Of a DNA stretch of 64,000 nt, positions 34,726 to 47,644 are shown one piece after another; positions within the stretch are counted from its first letter, which is position 1; each line of letters begins with the position of its first letter. The position numbers and the translations under genes were made by a program. The stretch covers positions 1-64,000 of the forward strand of contig CAUYLG010047351.1 of the NCBI GenBank assembly GCA_963573385.1, in the 5' to 3' direction. The notes beneath the pieces were generated by a model that did not search any database, was not told the origin of the DNA, and saw only the letters and a program-made list of their open reading frames with translations. The DNA is from Cacajao melanocephalus (lineage: Eukaryota > Chordata > Mammalia > Primates > Pitheciidae).

Positions 34726-35300
34726 TTTCAAAGAAAAAATTCAAAATAGCTGTTTTGAGGAAACTCAAAAAAATTCAAGATAACACAGAGAAAGCATTCA
34801 GAATTATATTAGATAAACTTAACAAAAATAAATGATTAAAAAGAACCAAGCAGAAATTCTGTAGTTGAAAAATTCAATTGACATCCTGAAGAATGTATCT
34901 GAATCTCTTAATAGCAGAATTGGTCAAGGGGAAGAAATAATTGGTGAATTTGGAGACAGGCTATTTGAAAATACACAGAGGAGATAAAAGAAAAATGAAT
35001 AAAAATGAATAAAGCAGGCCTACAAGACCTAGAAAGTAGCTTCAAAAAGGAAAATCTAAGATTATTGGCCTTAAAGAGGTAGTGAAAGAGAGCAGTACAA
35101 AAATTATTCAAAGGAATAATAACAGAGAAATTCTGAAACCTAGAGAAATAAAATACATATCCAGGAACAAGAAGGTTATAAAACACCAAGCATTAACCCA
35201 AAGATGACTACCTAAAGACATTTAATAATCAAAACTCCCAAGATCAAGGATAAAGAAAGCATCTCAAAAGCAGCAAGAGAAAAGAAGTAAGACTTAGACA
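34726..35300 (+). pseudogene. L1MA ORF1 remnant, C-terminal part deleted
   Basis: Coiled-coil and RRM-coding parts are recognisable by sequence (GTAGTTGAAAAATTCAATTG, GAAGAATGTATCTGAATCTC, AGGCTATTTGAAAATACACA, CACCAAGCATTAACCCAAAG), but several stops and small deletions break the frame. At about 35300 (AAGCAGCAAGAGAAAAGAAG) it jumps to inter-ORF sequence, skipping the ORF1 C-terminal domain. No functional protein. Confidence 0.75.
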
Positions 35301-35569
35301 GTAGGATAAAACATGAAGAGAAATGAGAAAAAGATGAAAGTAGGGGGATGAGGTTAAAGTGTAGAGTAACCATGAGTTTTCCTTCTGCATGTTTATTATG
35401 CAATCAATGTTAAGTTATAATCAGTTTTAAAATATTGCATTATAAGATACAACAGGTAGCACAAAAAATAAAAGGCAAGAGATTAAAGTATACCAGCAGA
35501 GAAAATCACTTTCACTAAAAGGACAATAGAAAGGGAAGACCAAAAAACAACCACAACACAAATAACTAA

Positions 35570-38500
35570 ATGACAAGAGTAAGTCCCAACATATCAATAG
35601 TAACACTGAATACAAATGGACTAAATTCTCCAATATAAAGATAGAATATAAAAAATGTATTGAGAAACATGACCCAGTGATCTGTTGCCTACAAGAAACA
35701 CACTTCACATTTAAGGATATATATAGACTGAAAATAAAGGAATAGAAAAAGATATTCTATGCCATGGGAAACCAAAAAATAGCAGCAGTTGCTATACTTA
35801 TATCAGACAAAATGGATTTCAAGACAAATACTGTAAAAGACAAAAAGGTCATTGTATAATAAAAAAGAAGTCATGTCAGCAAGAGGATATAACAATTATA
35901 AATACATGTGTGCACAGCACTTGAGTCTGCATATGTATAAAGCAAATATTAGAGCTAAAGAAAGAGAAAGACCTCAATACAATAATAGCTGGATACTTCA
36001 ACTTTGGATAGATCTTCCAGATAAAAATCAATTAGAAAAAATATCATACTTAATCTGCAGTATAGAACAAACGAACCTAATAAACGTTTATGAAACATTT
36101 CATCCAACTGCTGCAGAGTACACATTATTCTCTTCACCACATAGATCATTCTCGATAGACCATATGTTAGATCACAAAACAAGTGTTAAATGTTCAAAAA
36201 TAAAATGAAATAATAATAAGCATTTTCTCTGATCACAGTGGAATAAAACTAGAAATCAATAATGAGAAATTTTAGAAACTATACAAATAGAAGTTAAACA
36301 ATATGCTCCTGAATGATCAGTGAGTCATGGAGGAAATTAAGAAGGAAATTGGAAAATTTCTTGATACAAATTATAATGGAAACACAACATGCCAAAACCT
36401 ATGGATTATAGCAAAAGCAGTACTAAAAGAAAAATTTATAGCAATAAGTGCCTACATCAAAAAAGAAGAAAAACTTCAGGTAAATAGTCTAACAAAGCAT
36501 CTTACAGAAATTAAAAAGCAGGAGCAAACCAAACCCAAAACTAGTAGAATAAATAATAAAGATTAGAACCAAAATGAATGAATTTGGAATGAAGAAAACA
36601 ATACAAAAGATGAAGGAAATAAAAAGTTGCTTTTTTTTTTAAAAGAAAATCAACAAACCTTTAGCCAGACTAATGAAAAAAAAAGGGAAAAGACCCAAAT
36701 ACATAAACTCAGAGAAGACATTACAGAATTTTTGACACTAATAATTAGTTGCTACTAGAAGCAATTTTATAGTAACAAATTGGGAAATCTAGATGAAATG
36801 GATACGTTTCTAGACACATACAACCTACCAAGACTGAAGTATGAAGAAATCCAAAACCTGAACAGACAAATAACAAGTAATGATATTGAGGCCATAAGAA
36901 AAAGTCTTCCAGTAAAGAAAAGCTCAGTACCCTATGGCTTCACAGCTGAATTCTATCAAGCATTTGAAGAATTAATACCAATCCTACTGAAGCTATTCCA
37001 AAAAACAAACAAGGAAAAAATACTTGTGAACTTATTCTATGAGGCCAGCATTACCCTCATACCAAAACCAGACAAACACACATAAAAACAAACACAAAAA
37101 CTCCTTGTCAATATCTCTGATAAATATTGATGCAGAAATTCTCAACAAATTATTAGCAAACCAAATTCAACAATATGTTAACATGATCATTCATCATGAC
37201 TGAGTAGGATTTATCCCTGAGACAGAAGGTTGGTTCAACATATACAAATTAAGCAATGTGATATATCAAAGGAATGAAGTACAAAAACAATATAATCATT
37301 TAAACTGATGCTGAAAAACATTTGATAAAATTCAACATCCCTTAATGAAAAAATCCTCAAAAAACTGGGTATAGATGGAATGTACCGCAATATAAGAAAA
37401 GCCATATTCAACAGATCCACAGCTAGTATCATACCAAATTGAGAAAAACTGAAAGCCTTTTTTCTAAGACCTGGAACAGGACAAGAATGCCCACTTTTGC
37501 CACTGTTATTCAACATAGTACTGGAAGTCGTAGCTAGAGCTGAGAGACAAGAAGAAATAAAGGGCATCCAAATTAGAAAGAAAGAAATCAAATTATCCAG
37601 TTTGCAGATGATATGATCTTATATTTGAGAAAAACCTAAAGATACTACCAAAAATCAAAGAGAATTAATAAACAAATTTAGTAAAGTTGCAGAACAAAAA
37701 AGTATACAAAAATTATTCACATTTCTATATGCAAATAGTGAACAATCTGAAACAGAAATAAAGAAAATGATTCTATTTACAATAGACAAAGATAAAATTA
37801 AATACCTGGGAATTAACCAAAGAAGTAAAAAATCTTTAAAATGAAACCCATAAAACACTAATGAAAAAAATTAAAGAGAAAACAAAACAAAACAAAAATA
37901 TATTCACTGTTCATGGATTGGAAGAATCAATATTGTTAAAATGTCCATGCTAAACAAAGCATTCTACAGAGTCAATGCCATCTCTTTCAAACTACCAAAG
38001 ACAATCTACACAAATATAGAAAAAAAATTATAAAATTCATATGGAACCACAAAATACCCCAAATAGCCAAAGCTCTCCTAAGCCAAAAGAACCAAATTGG
38101 AGGAATCACGTTACCTGACTTCAAATTATATTACAGAGCTATAGTAACCAAAACAGCATGGTACTGGCATAAAAACAGACACATAGACCAATAGAACAGA
38201 ATGAGAACCCAGAAACAAATCCACATACCTACAGATATTTCAACAAAAGTGCTGAGAACATACTTTGGGGAAATACAATGTCTCTAATAAATGATGCTGA
38301 GAAAACTGGATATTCATGTGCAGAAGAATGAAACTAAATGCCTATCTCTCACCATATACAAAAATCAAATCAAAATGTAATAAAGTCTTAAATCTAGGAT
38401 CACAGACCGTGAAACTACTACAAGAAAACATTGGGAAAATTCTCTAGGACATTGGTCTGGGCAAAAATTTTTTGAGTAATACCCCATAAGCACAGGCAAG

Positions 38501-39241
38501 CAAAGCAAAAATGGACAAATGGAATCATATCAAGTTAAAAGCTTTTATACAGGAAAGGAAACAGTCAACAAAATGAAGAGACAAACCACAACCTACAGAA
38601 TGGGAAAAATATTTTCAAACTACCCATCTGAGAAGACATTAATAGCCAGAATATATAGGAAGCTCAAACTACTATGTAGATAAAATATCTAATTATCTGA
38701 TTAAAAGGTTGACAAAAGATTTGAATAGTCATTTCTCTAAAGGAGATATACAAATGGTAAGCGGGCATATGAAAAGGTGCTCAACATCATTGATAATCAG
38801 AGAAACACAGACAAAAACTATAGTGAGATGTCGTTTCACCCCAGATAAATGGCTTTTACCCAAAACACAGGCAATAACAAATGTTGGCAAGGATGTGGTG
38901 AACAGGTGAACCCTTGTACACTATTGGTGGGGAGGTGAATTACCACAACCACTATGCAGAAGAGTTTGGAGGTGCCTCGTAAAACTAAAAATAGAACTAC
39001 CTAATAATCCAGCAATTCCACTGCTGGGTTTGTACCCCCCCTCAACCAAGAAACGAAATCAGCATTGAAAATGTATCTGCACTCCCATGTTTGTCTCAGC
39101 ACTGTTCACAATAGCCAAGATTTAGAAGCAAGATTCGCATGTTGTTGTAAATGGACGGAACTGGAGGTCATTATGATAAGTGAAATAAGTCAGCCACAGA
39201 AGGACAAATATTGCACGTTCTCACTTATTTGTGGGCTCTAA
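35570..39241 (+). pseudogene. L1MA ORF2 remnant
   Basis: The usual start MTRVSPNISIVTLNTNGLNS is open at 35570, and the usual stop is at 39239-39241. Between them endonuclease (35570-36300), RT (about 36780-38100) and Cys-rich parts are colinear but broken by many stops and frameshifts. The longest open pieces are about 100-118 codons. The bases for FADD (TTTGCAGATGAT, 37601-37612) survive, but a nearby upstream single-base loss puts them out of frame. Confidence 0.88.
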
Positions 39242-39625
39242 AACTCAAAACAATCGAATCCATGGAGACAGAGAGTAGAAAGATGGTTACTGGAGGCTGG
39301 TAAGCTTAGTGGGGGACTGGGTAGACAACTGGGGATGGTTAACTGGTATAAAAAATACAGAAAGGAAAAGGCTTAGTATTTGCTAGCACAACAGGTTGGC
39401 TATAGCAAATAAGAATGTAATTGTATGTTTTAAAATAACTAAAAGTGGATGATTGTAACACAAAAGATATATTTGGATACTCCAAGGGGATGGATACTCC
39501 ATTTTTCATGATGTGATTATTAAGCATTGCATGCCTGTGTCAAAATATCCCACGTACTCCATAAGGAGTGATGACCTACGAAACTACCTGTATTCTCTTG
39601 TCAAATTTAAAAATGTTTTAAAATA

Positions 39626-41143
39626 ATGTTTAATATAAAGGAAACCAACTTTAAAATATGAAAAATAAGTTAAAATGTGACATTGTTCAATAGTTAAAAT
39701 ACAAATTTTTTTCTGCTCTCATTTTAATAGTGATCATATGTTACTATCAGGGAAAATGCTCCTTAAGAAATTTTTAGAATCTGTATCTTCATCTTTTAAA
39801 TTTTATCTTCTGAAACAAATCATTTTTTTCTAAGTAAAAAACTGTTTAAATGATTTCTAGCAATCTAAAAATATTTTATGTGAAGCAAAATATTTTGACA
39901 TTTGTATAAATTATTTTGTGGTAAAAATTCATCCTGATTGAGATATTATGCTTGTAACTTCTGTAGATAAATATAATATATAAATATATTTAGGTGTATT
40001 CCTAGTTCTTCAAGCTTGCCTCATATACCTACCTGCCTTTCCACATTATTGTCTGATACTCCTCAACATATTGTTTGACTTTTATTGTGCACACTCAACT
40101 GACACAGAAATGGCATTTCACTTTTTTTTAAAAAAAAAACGCAATCCGAAGACTAAATCTCTTGTCTTTTTTTATTCTTCTTGACCACAGTGTAGTCATT
40201 GTACAGGAAATGATTCTTTCCTTCAAACTCAAAGACTTGTGTAAAGAAAGTGATACTATTAATTAGCTGAAAAATTATTCTCCTCTAAGCCACTGCACTG
40301 GATAATTAATGGTCACTATAGAAGTGTTTGGAGAAGCTGGGGGAAAGGTCAGAAATTAAAAAAAATAATAATTGTAAGATTATTTGGACTACAAAAATGT
40401 ATTTGAAAAATCTGTCTATTTGACTAATCTTTGGTAAAAATATTTGTGATACAATAAAAACACATCTTGATTTTGATCTCACATTCCTTTAAAATATGTT
40501 CACCTTACTGTGTATGCTGGCTTTGTACTCTCTGGGTATGGTAAATACTTAAAACTGCCATTTTCTTTTCTGGGCATGTCCAAGGGCATCAGATATGTCC
40601 ATAGCTGAGGACTTCTTTCATGATATATGTCTTTTATGGGTAGTCACTGTAGCTCTTTCTTTAATGCCTTAATATTCACTTGTCACCATCAGCTTCCTTC
40701 TACTGAGTCCTTTGCAACTCTCAAAAGCCATATTGTAGGGCCAAAGATGACCCATTCTAGCGTTCTTTCTTTTTTGTGTTCACAGAATGTACTCATGTAT
40801 CCTCTGATGTGACACCTTTTAGGAGAACAAACATTCTATCAAAAATTAAAACAAGACAAAAACAAAACCTACAGTTAGCTTATCTTTCTCCCCATACATT
40901 TTGCATTGAAAGTGAGACTACAGTCCAGAGTATCTTGTATCCATAGGGAAGTGCATAACTTTCCAACGGATCCTACTAATGTTCACTTACTCTAGAACTA
41001 AGGTGAAGGAAGTGTCACCCCCAAATTCTCAACCCTAAATGGGGGAATCATGAACCCATAGCATGAACTATTTCCAAGAAAATATCCATTCATTTTAAAA
41101 ATCTCTCTTTAGGTGTGTATGCATCTGTGTGTCAAATAAATCC
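39626..41143. other. No recognised feature
   Basis: AT-rich single-copy-like DNA between two L1s, with an A-run at 40130. No gene seen. Confidence 0.45.
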
Positions 41144-41565
41144 TTTTTTTTTTTTTTTTTTTTTTTTGCCTTTTTTTAAAGCTGTTATTCTAAGTTCAGG
41201 GGTCCATGTGCAGGGTTGTTAAATAGGTAAATATTTGTCATGGGATTTGTTGTACAGATTACTTCATCATCTAAGTATTAAGCCTAGTACCCATTTGTTA
41301 TTTTTCCTTATCCTCTCCTACTCCCACCCTCTACCCTTTAACAGGCCCTAGCATATGTTGTTCCCCTCTATATGTCCATGTGTTCTTATCATTTAGCTGC
41401 TACTTATAAGTGAGAACATGTTATATTTGGTTTTCTGTTCCTGTATTATTTTGCTAAGGATAATGGGCTTCGGCTCAATCCATGTCCCTGCAAAGGACAT
41501 GACCTCATTGTTTTTTATGGCTGTATAGTACTTCATGGTGTACATATACCTCATTTTCTTTATCT
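41144..41565 (-). mobile_element. 5'-truncated L1 (PB/PA type) on minus strand with T24 tract
   Basis: A run of 24 T (41144-41167) is the A-tail on +. Then AGTTCAGGGGTCCATGTGCA, ATATGTCCATGTGTTCTTAT, ACTTATAAGTGAGAACATGT and GACCTCATTGTTTTTTATGG are the reversed 3' UTR and ORF2 end. 5' truncation near 41565. I found no convincing target duplication. Confidence 0.9.
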
Positions 41566-42189
41566 TTTATTTATCTAAAGAGCTGAATAGTGCCAGATTC
41601 ATTAAACATATTCTCCAATATTTGTTTTGGAAAAATCTGCATACAGGAAAGCTTTGTTTTACACTTATTACAGTATCTTATATCCATTGTATTGGTACCA
41701 CAGTAGAAACAACACATAAATGGTTCAGTTTTAACACTCTGTCACACAGAAAATAAATCCATAGAAAAAATTTATGAGACTACAACTTCTTAAACACTTG
41801 GAAACTATAGAAGAAACGATGACTGTACATCCTCTAAGGAGGTGGTGGGCATCTGAAAAAACTGATTTACATATTTCACACATATGAAGGCAGACAGAGC
41901 ATTATGCACTATTATTTTACAAAGTCATTTTTGTTTTATAGGAAATTTCACAGGAGCAAAATATGATAGGATGATTAATATACTATAGAGTTGATACGTT
42001 ACAGTAGCAGGCAGGAAAGTGAGAGATGTTGCCAATTAGAGGTAAAGATGTTTTATTGAAGAACAGAATTACACCTAAAATGACATATAAGAATGGAGAC
42101 TATTATGTCTGTCCTCACATTTTTTTGAGAAATATGTTAAATTTCTTCTAGCTATGGAATACTTTTACTCCAGTGAAAAATCTCATGAA
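41566..42189. other. No recognised feature
   Basis: Unclassified AT-rich sequence. Confidence 0.4.
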
Positions 42190-44455
42190 CTCTTCCCCCA
42201 GTTTCCCCCAATGGCCATAACTTGTATAACTATAGCACAACATCAAAATCAGAAACGACAATACGTGTATATATTGTCTTGTGCCATATTATCACATTAT
42301 GTCACCACCAACAGACTCAAGAGTAGAACATCCATCACCAGGAAGATTTCCCTTCTACTGGCACTAGGGAATTAGGCATACCACCCTTAAGCATGAGCAA
42401 CCAGTAATTTGTTCAATGTATAATTTTGTCATTATGAGAATGTTCTATAAATGGAATCATACAGTATACAACATTTTTGATTGGCATTTTTAGTCAGCAT
42501 ATAATATTTTTGATAGGCATTTTTAGTCAGCATAGTGCCCTAGAATATAGTTGGGTTTTGTTTTAAATACATTATGCCTATTTCTTTTAATTATTGAATT
42601 TAGCCTGTTTACTTTTGATAGAATTATTTGTATGTTAGTTAGGACAAGTCTGGCATTTTATTTTTTTCATTTGCTGCTTTTTGTTTCTCCATTTTCTTTG
42701 TGCTTTTTTCCTCTGTGTTACTTGAATTTTTTAGTATAATATTTTACTATGCCTGTATAGTGTTTTTGCACATCTTGTTTAAATTTTAGTGGTTTTTATA
42801 GATATTACATTATATATGCATAACTTACTAGATGCTGCTCATGCCCACATTTTATGTTTGGTCTTAGTATAAAAATCTTATGTTACCTTAAGTCTCTTAA
42901 TTCTATATAGTTTCTTATATAACTGTCTTAAATATTTTCACCACCCATGTTTAGACCGACATCAGAAAATATTATACTTTTTGTTTAAACTATTAAACAT
43001 CATTTTAAAAATTCAAAAAATAAAAACTTCTGCTATTTTTATTTTTCTTTCTTTCCACCAGATGTCCCAAGATTTCTTATTTTAACTTTCCTTTCTATTT
43101 AAAGAACTTCCTTTAGACAGTTTTTCAAGGTAGGTCTGGTCATAAAAAATTCTCTTAGTTTGTCTTCATCTGCATATGTCTTTATTTCTTTCTCATTTTG
43201 CTAGATATAGAATTATGACTCGACAATTGTTGCTTTTCCAGAATTTGAAAAATGGCATGCCACTTCCTTTTGGGCTCCATAGCTTCAGACGAGAAATATT
43301 AATTAGGGTAAGGTATCATTTCTCTTTCACTGCCTGTAAGATTTTTCTTTGTCATCAGTTTTCAGAAGTTTGATTGTGATGTGTCTTTGTGAGGATAGTT
43401 CGGGTTTATCCTGTTTAGGGCTTACTCAGCCCCTTGTACCTAGTACCATTTTCCAAATTTCCAGATTTGGAAAATCATTGCCATTATTTCTCTGAATGCT
43501 TTCTCAGCCCCATTCTTTTCCAGGACATCAAGCCCCATCCCTTTCTAAGACACCAAGAACATGAATGTTAGCTCTTTTGTTTTGATTCTGCAGGTCCCAA
43601 ATGACCAGCTCACTTTTTTCCAGCTTATATTTTTTTCTGTTGTTCATGTTGAGTAATTTCTACTTATTTTATTTTTATTTTAAAATTTAAATTTTAAAAA
43701 ATCTATTATCTTTTTCAAATCTTTCTATTTATTTAAAGCATGTTTATAATTTCCTGTGAAAGTTTTTCTATGACAACTGCTTTAAGATTCTTATCATATC
43801 ATTCCAACATCTTTGCCATTCCAATGTTGGCATCTGTACGTTATATTTTCTCATTCAAGTCAATATTTTACCTGTTTGGGTAGATAAATGACTTTTGGCT
43901 GAATCCTGGACAATGTGGGCATAATTTTGAAAGACACTGGATCTTACTTAAATCTTCTATTTTAGTAGGCCTCCTCTGACATTGCTCAAGTGGGGCAAAA
44001 GAGGCACTTCCTTGTTACTGCTATATGGAAATAAAAGTTCAGGTTCTGCATTAGGCTTCCTTTAATGCCCTTGGTTGGGGAGGGCTACTTCCTAACTGCT
44101 AGGTGATGTTGGATTTCAAGTTTCCCACTAGGCCTTCACTAACACTACCCTGGCTGACAGGGAGAGGAGCTTCTGGTTGTTACCTTTTAGGTTGCCTCCA
44201 GTGACACAATGAAGAGGGAGTAGATTACTCATTATCACAGGTTTCAGCTTCCCACTCTGCCTTTTCTGACATACCATGTGGAGAGCCATGCCTTGTGGGA
44301 GTTGAAGTTCAGGGTCCTCATTTAATCTCCACTAACATTGTGAAAGGAGGCTTGTTAACCACTGGCCTTTTGTAAAAGCCCCAGATTTTCACTTTATCTT
44401 CTGTGCAGACAGTGCCAGGGATAAAGGTAACAAGGGGTGACTCATTTCAATCCAG
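42190..44455 (-). mobile_element. HAL1 (half-L1) LINE on minus strand
   Basis: On + one finds, in order, the 3' UTR part (ACTTGTATAACTATAGCACA, AAATGGAATCATACAGTATA), the ORF1 part in reverse (about 43080-43960, with TTCTCTTAGTTTGTCTTCAT, GCTAGATATAGAATTATGAC, TCAGTTTTCAGAAGTTTGAT, GTTTATCCTGTTTAGGGCTT), then the 5' UTR with repeated TGACA...TTGTTACTGC-type units (about 43970-44400). No ORF2 is present and only 500-600 bp separate 3' UTR from ORF1. This is the HAL1 arrangement. HAL1 encodes only an ORF1p-like RNA-binding protein. The frame is destroyed. Confidence 0.78.
42473..42538. repeat. 33-bp tandem duplication inside HAL1 3' part
   Basis: Two copies of ATTTTTGATxGGCATTTTTA... of 33 bp (42473-42505, 42506-42538) that differ at one or two positions. 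Confidence 0.92.
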
Positions 44456-44459
44456 AAAG

Positions 44460-45110
44460 ATGTCTGGATGAAACCAAGCCAATAGACCCATGAGGTTTTT
44501 TTTGCATAAACATAGAAATGGGCCCTTCTTGGCTTAAAACTTGAAACTTAAATTTGTTTTATCTGAGTTCCTTCCTCAGGAAAGGACTCCCAGGCTTCAC
44601 AAAAAGTATCAAAGAACTGAAACTCACTAGATTAGCACATCCAGGGAATGAGATGCCGGACTCTTCATTTTGTTTTCTTACACCTCCCTAGTTCTTGTTT
44701 TCCAACACGTTTTTCCCTGATATATAAATCACTAGGTTTAGTCAGTTAGGCAGATGGATTTGAGACTGATCTCCTATCTACTCAAGTGCAGCAGCTGATT
44801 AAAGCCTTCTTCCTTGACAATACTCCTTGTCTCAAGGATTGGCTTTCTGTGAAGCAAGCAGCAGAACCTAGACTGAACCCCTGGTTTTTCAGTAATACAG
44901 TGTCTTCATCTGCCTTTGCTGATAGGATTGAGGTTGATCCTATGATTTTTTTTTTCCACCTTGCTTAACTGGGGTAAGGTAAGAGAGTTATGTCCAAAAG
45001 TTCCTGCCTTGCTGAATTTCTACTTTCTGGTCCTAGATAAAGGAGAAGTTCTGGGAAGATTTGTTGTTTGTCGTTATTGTTGCTGTTGTACCCATTGGCT
45101 ATTCCAGGTT
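44460..45110 (+). mobile_element. Class I ERV LTR with adjoining leader sequence (unnamed)
   Basis: Has the layout of an LTR: GAGTTCCTTCCTCAGGAAAG, a TATA-like GATATATAAATC at 44719, a polyadenylation-like ATTAAAGCC at 44798, and GATTGGCTTTCTGTGAAGCA followed by a terminus near 44908. From there to about 45110 the sequence (GGTAAGAGAGTTATGTCCAA, TGGTCCTAGATAAAGGAGAA) looks like ERV internal leader. It would be U3-R-U5 on +. I cannot name the family. Confidence 0.6.
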
Positions 45111-45399
45111 GCCAGCTTCTGTAGCACCAAGACTGGAACATATGAATAAAAAAACCTAAAAACTAAAAAACAATGTCATCGTTTATGTTATATATCTTTG
45201 TGGCTAAACAGTAGTTCTCAGTTATTCAACTGAACATTAATCTAGGTGTTACCATTAAAGTATTTTACATAGATATGATAAAGACTATAATCAGTTTACT
45301 TAAGGTAAAAAAATTATTTTAGATAATATAGGTGAACTCTATTAAAACATTTGACAAGCCTTAAAAGCAAAATTAACACATCCTGAAGGAAAGAAATAC
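45111..45399. other. No recognised feature
   Basis: AT-rich sequence between two ERV-type remnants. No gene or named repeat. Confidence 0.35.
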
Positions 45400-45735
45400 A
45401 GGCTACAGGCTATGGATTGCAGCTTCAGCTTTTGCTTGAGTTCTAGCCCGCCTTTTGTCGTAGCCTACCCTATAGATTTTTAACTCACCTAGCCAGCTGC
45501 CACAGTCACGTAAGCCAGTTCTTTGCAATAAATATTTTGGTACTAAGACCTGTGCTACTATAACAAATGCCTAAAAACATGGAAGTGGTTTGGAATTGGA
45601 TAATAGGTAAACTCTGAAAGAATTTTCAGAAGCACAATAGAAATTAGGAGATTAAATTCAGACATAAATTTTTGGTGGAGGGACACAGACATTTGGTCTA
45701 TAATACACCCATAGCAAACTAATACATATACGGAG
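45400..45735 (+). mobile_element. MaLR/ERVL-type LTR end and internal start
   Basis: GTCACGTAAGCCAGTTCTTT followed by GCAATAAATATTTTGGTACT is an LTR end. ATGGAAGTGGTTTGGAATTG and GATAATAGGTAAACTC resemble the start of MaLR internal DNA. CAAACTAATACAT at 45716 is another MLT-type end. Too decayed for a family name. Confidence 0.45.
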
Positions 45736-45939
45736 TGCATTGTTTAAGTGAATGGATAGAGAGAGAATATGGTAATGTGATTACCTCTCAGCCCTCATGT
45801 ATGTACCTCTGCCTGTACAGATGTGGGAGATCTCTTATTTCCCCCAAACTTGTCACTTTTCATTAAACCTAGCATTTCACTGGGACTTGATGATTTTACT
45901 ATTTAAATTATGTTGCACTATGAAGACAGTATGTTTGTG

Positions 45940-46135
45940 AGCAGGGGAGTCAGAATGGCTGACCTTGCATCCTGGTTCTGCCACTTCGTATCTGTGTAGG
46001 GTTGCTTTGGCAAATAATATTTACTGGTTTTGCATCAATTTCCACATTTTAAAAATGTGCATATAGTCTAACTCTTAATATTCTTTTGAGAATTAAATGA
46101 GATAATCTAAGTTAAATGCTAAACACAGTTTTCTT
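45940..46135 (+). mobile_element. MIR SINE
   Basis: TCCTGGTTCTGCCACTTCGT, ATCAATTTCCACATTTTAAA and TTGAGAATTAAATGAGATAA in MIR order and spacing. Confidence 0.72.
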
Positions 46136-46224
46136 TTATGCCCCTAATTTTTGCCCTTTATTCTACTTTCCTGGAAGATTCAAATTCACTTCTGTTGGGA
46201 GCTGTTACCACTGGAGAGGCATAT

Positions 46225-46415
46225 AAAGAATAATGACTAAAAGCATGAACCTTGGAGAAGATGAGCCAGGGCTTACATAAAGGCTTTGCTGCTTCCTTGG
46301 TTTGTGATCAAGGTTAGATTACTGAATATCAAAGTTGCTGTGGGATTTCAATAAAAATAAGGATTATAATCTATTCAGCTTTATGCTTGACACATAGTAT
46401 TCAATATTTAATAAA
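46225..46415 (+). mobile_element. Second MIR SINE
   Basis: AGCATGAACCTTGGAGAAGA, GGCTTTGCTGCTTCCTTGGT, then GCTTGACACATAGTATTCAA and ATATTTAATAAA. Strongly diverged. Confidence 0.55.
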
Positions 46416-47444
46416 CATTATGGGCATATTCCAAGCCTTTGCTTTATAGTTAGCGATATCTTATGATTCGTCATATAATCATATAAAGCTGGGGTCATTC
46501 CTTTGCATTAACTTTATTTTTTATATCCTCTCCAATTCTGGCTCACTTAAGTCAGGTTTTTCAAAATCTCCTGAGAGTAGTCATTCCTCTTCTTATGTGT
46601 CTGCCTTGGTTTTTCAACACGTCACATATAAACCACAGGTTCTCAGCTTCCAAGCACCTGTCTATTCATTATCTGCCTCTTTGCCTCCAGAATCTCATAA
46701 TTTCCTGGCTTGATCTCATTTAACAACTAAGCATATCTTCTTATAGATTTGATTTCTCTTGGTTTCTTTCTCCCAGGAGAAAATAAATTTACTATTGTAC
46801 TTGTGAATAGCCTTCAAATCTCATGTTTAAATACACAAGATAGAAAAAAAGTAATCAAATCTTCTGAAAACATTTTTTTAAATGTCAAGAATATTGTATA
46901 AACAGTTGTGAATTACCCAATAAGCACATAAAACACGTGCTTTTGCATATCCAAGAAGGGACGTTACATTTTGAAAAATCAGAATGGATACATTTATTCA
47001 GAAATACACAATCACAAAATTAATAAAATATTTTAAATTTTGGTACACATGCAATTTTTGGTTTAACTTTACATACTGTCTTTTTGAGTTAAAGTGGAAG
47101 AAAAGGGACAATAACATTTCTCCAATGCCTATCTTTTTCTAAAAATCCTGGTGTAGCACTGGGTGAAAATTATATATTAGAACATAAGAAAAACCAACAT
47201 TGTTTTCGGGCCTCTGTTTTGAGTTGTAGTTTCTTCCTTGCAAAGTTGGGGTTATATACCGCAGTGAGTAAATTCCCTACAAACATGTTCTACTTTTAGC
47301 TTTAGTCTTTCACTTCTAGCTAGTCTTATAAATAATGTCAGGTAGTCTTTCCCTTTTTCAAAACTATCTTTCTGTAATTGTCAGAGAAATCTATCTACAC
47401 TACAAGTCCAACATCTGTTCATGAGAGGTTCCCCACTCTTAACT
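46416..47444. other. No recognised feature
   Basis: Unclassified AT-rich sequence, no gene. Confidence 0.4.
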
Positions 47445-47630
47445 ACTCTGATAGTTCTCATTACTCATAAACTTGTTTCTGAAACTGCTAGGCTTCACCT
47501 GAAGAGCCTGATACAGACTATTGCCCTGACACTCAGATTTTCTTATCCTCTAGGTTTAGGGGAGTGGCTGAAGAATCTATATTTTGATAAGACCCTAAGG
47601 TGACACTAATGCAAGTAATCAATAGAGACG
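47445..47630 (+). mobile_element. MER5A-type hAT miniature transposon
   Basis: TAGTTCTCATTACTCATAAACT, CACCTGAAGAGCCTGATACA, then GTGGCTGAAGAATCTATATT and GTGACACTAATGCAA follow MER5A on +. Confidence 0.65.
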
Positions 47631-47644
47631 CAAAGAAAAACTGT

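Larger units (their letters stand above)
33205..39625 (+). mobile_element. Near-complete ancient L1MA-type LINE
   Basis: All parts of an L1 are present in order: 5' UTR with GAGAGCAAGATGGTGGAATA, ORF1 part, spacer, ORF2 and 3' UTR ending in CATGCCTGTGTCAAAATATC and an A-rich end near 39610. The 3' UTR (GGTTACTGGAGGCTGG, then TAGCACAACAGGTTGGCTAT, then GATGTGATTATTAAGCATTG) is of L1MA type. About 6.4 kb, full length apart from an internal ORF1 deletion. No target duplication was found. Numerous stops and frameshifts, so inactive. Confidence 0.9.
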
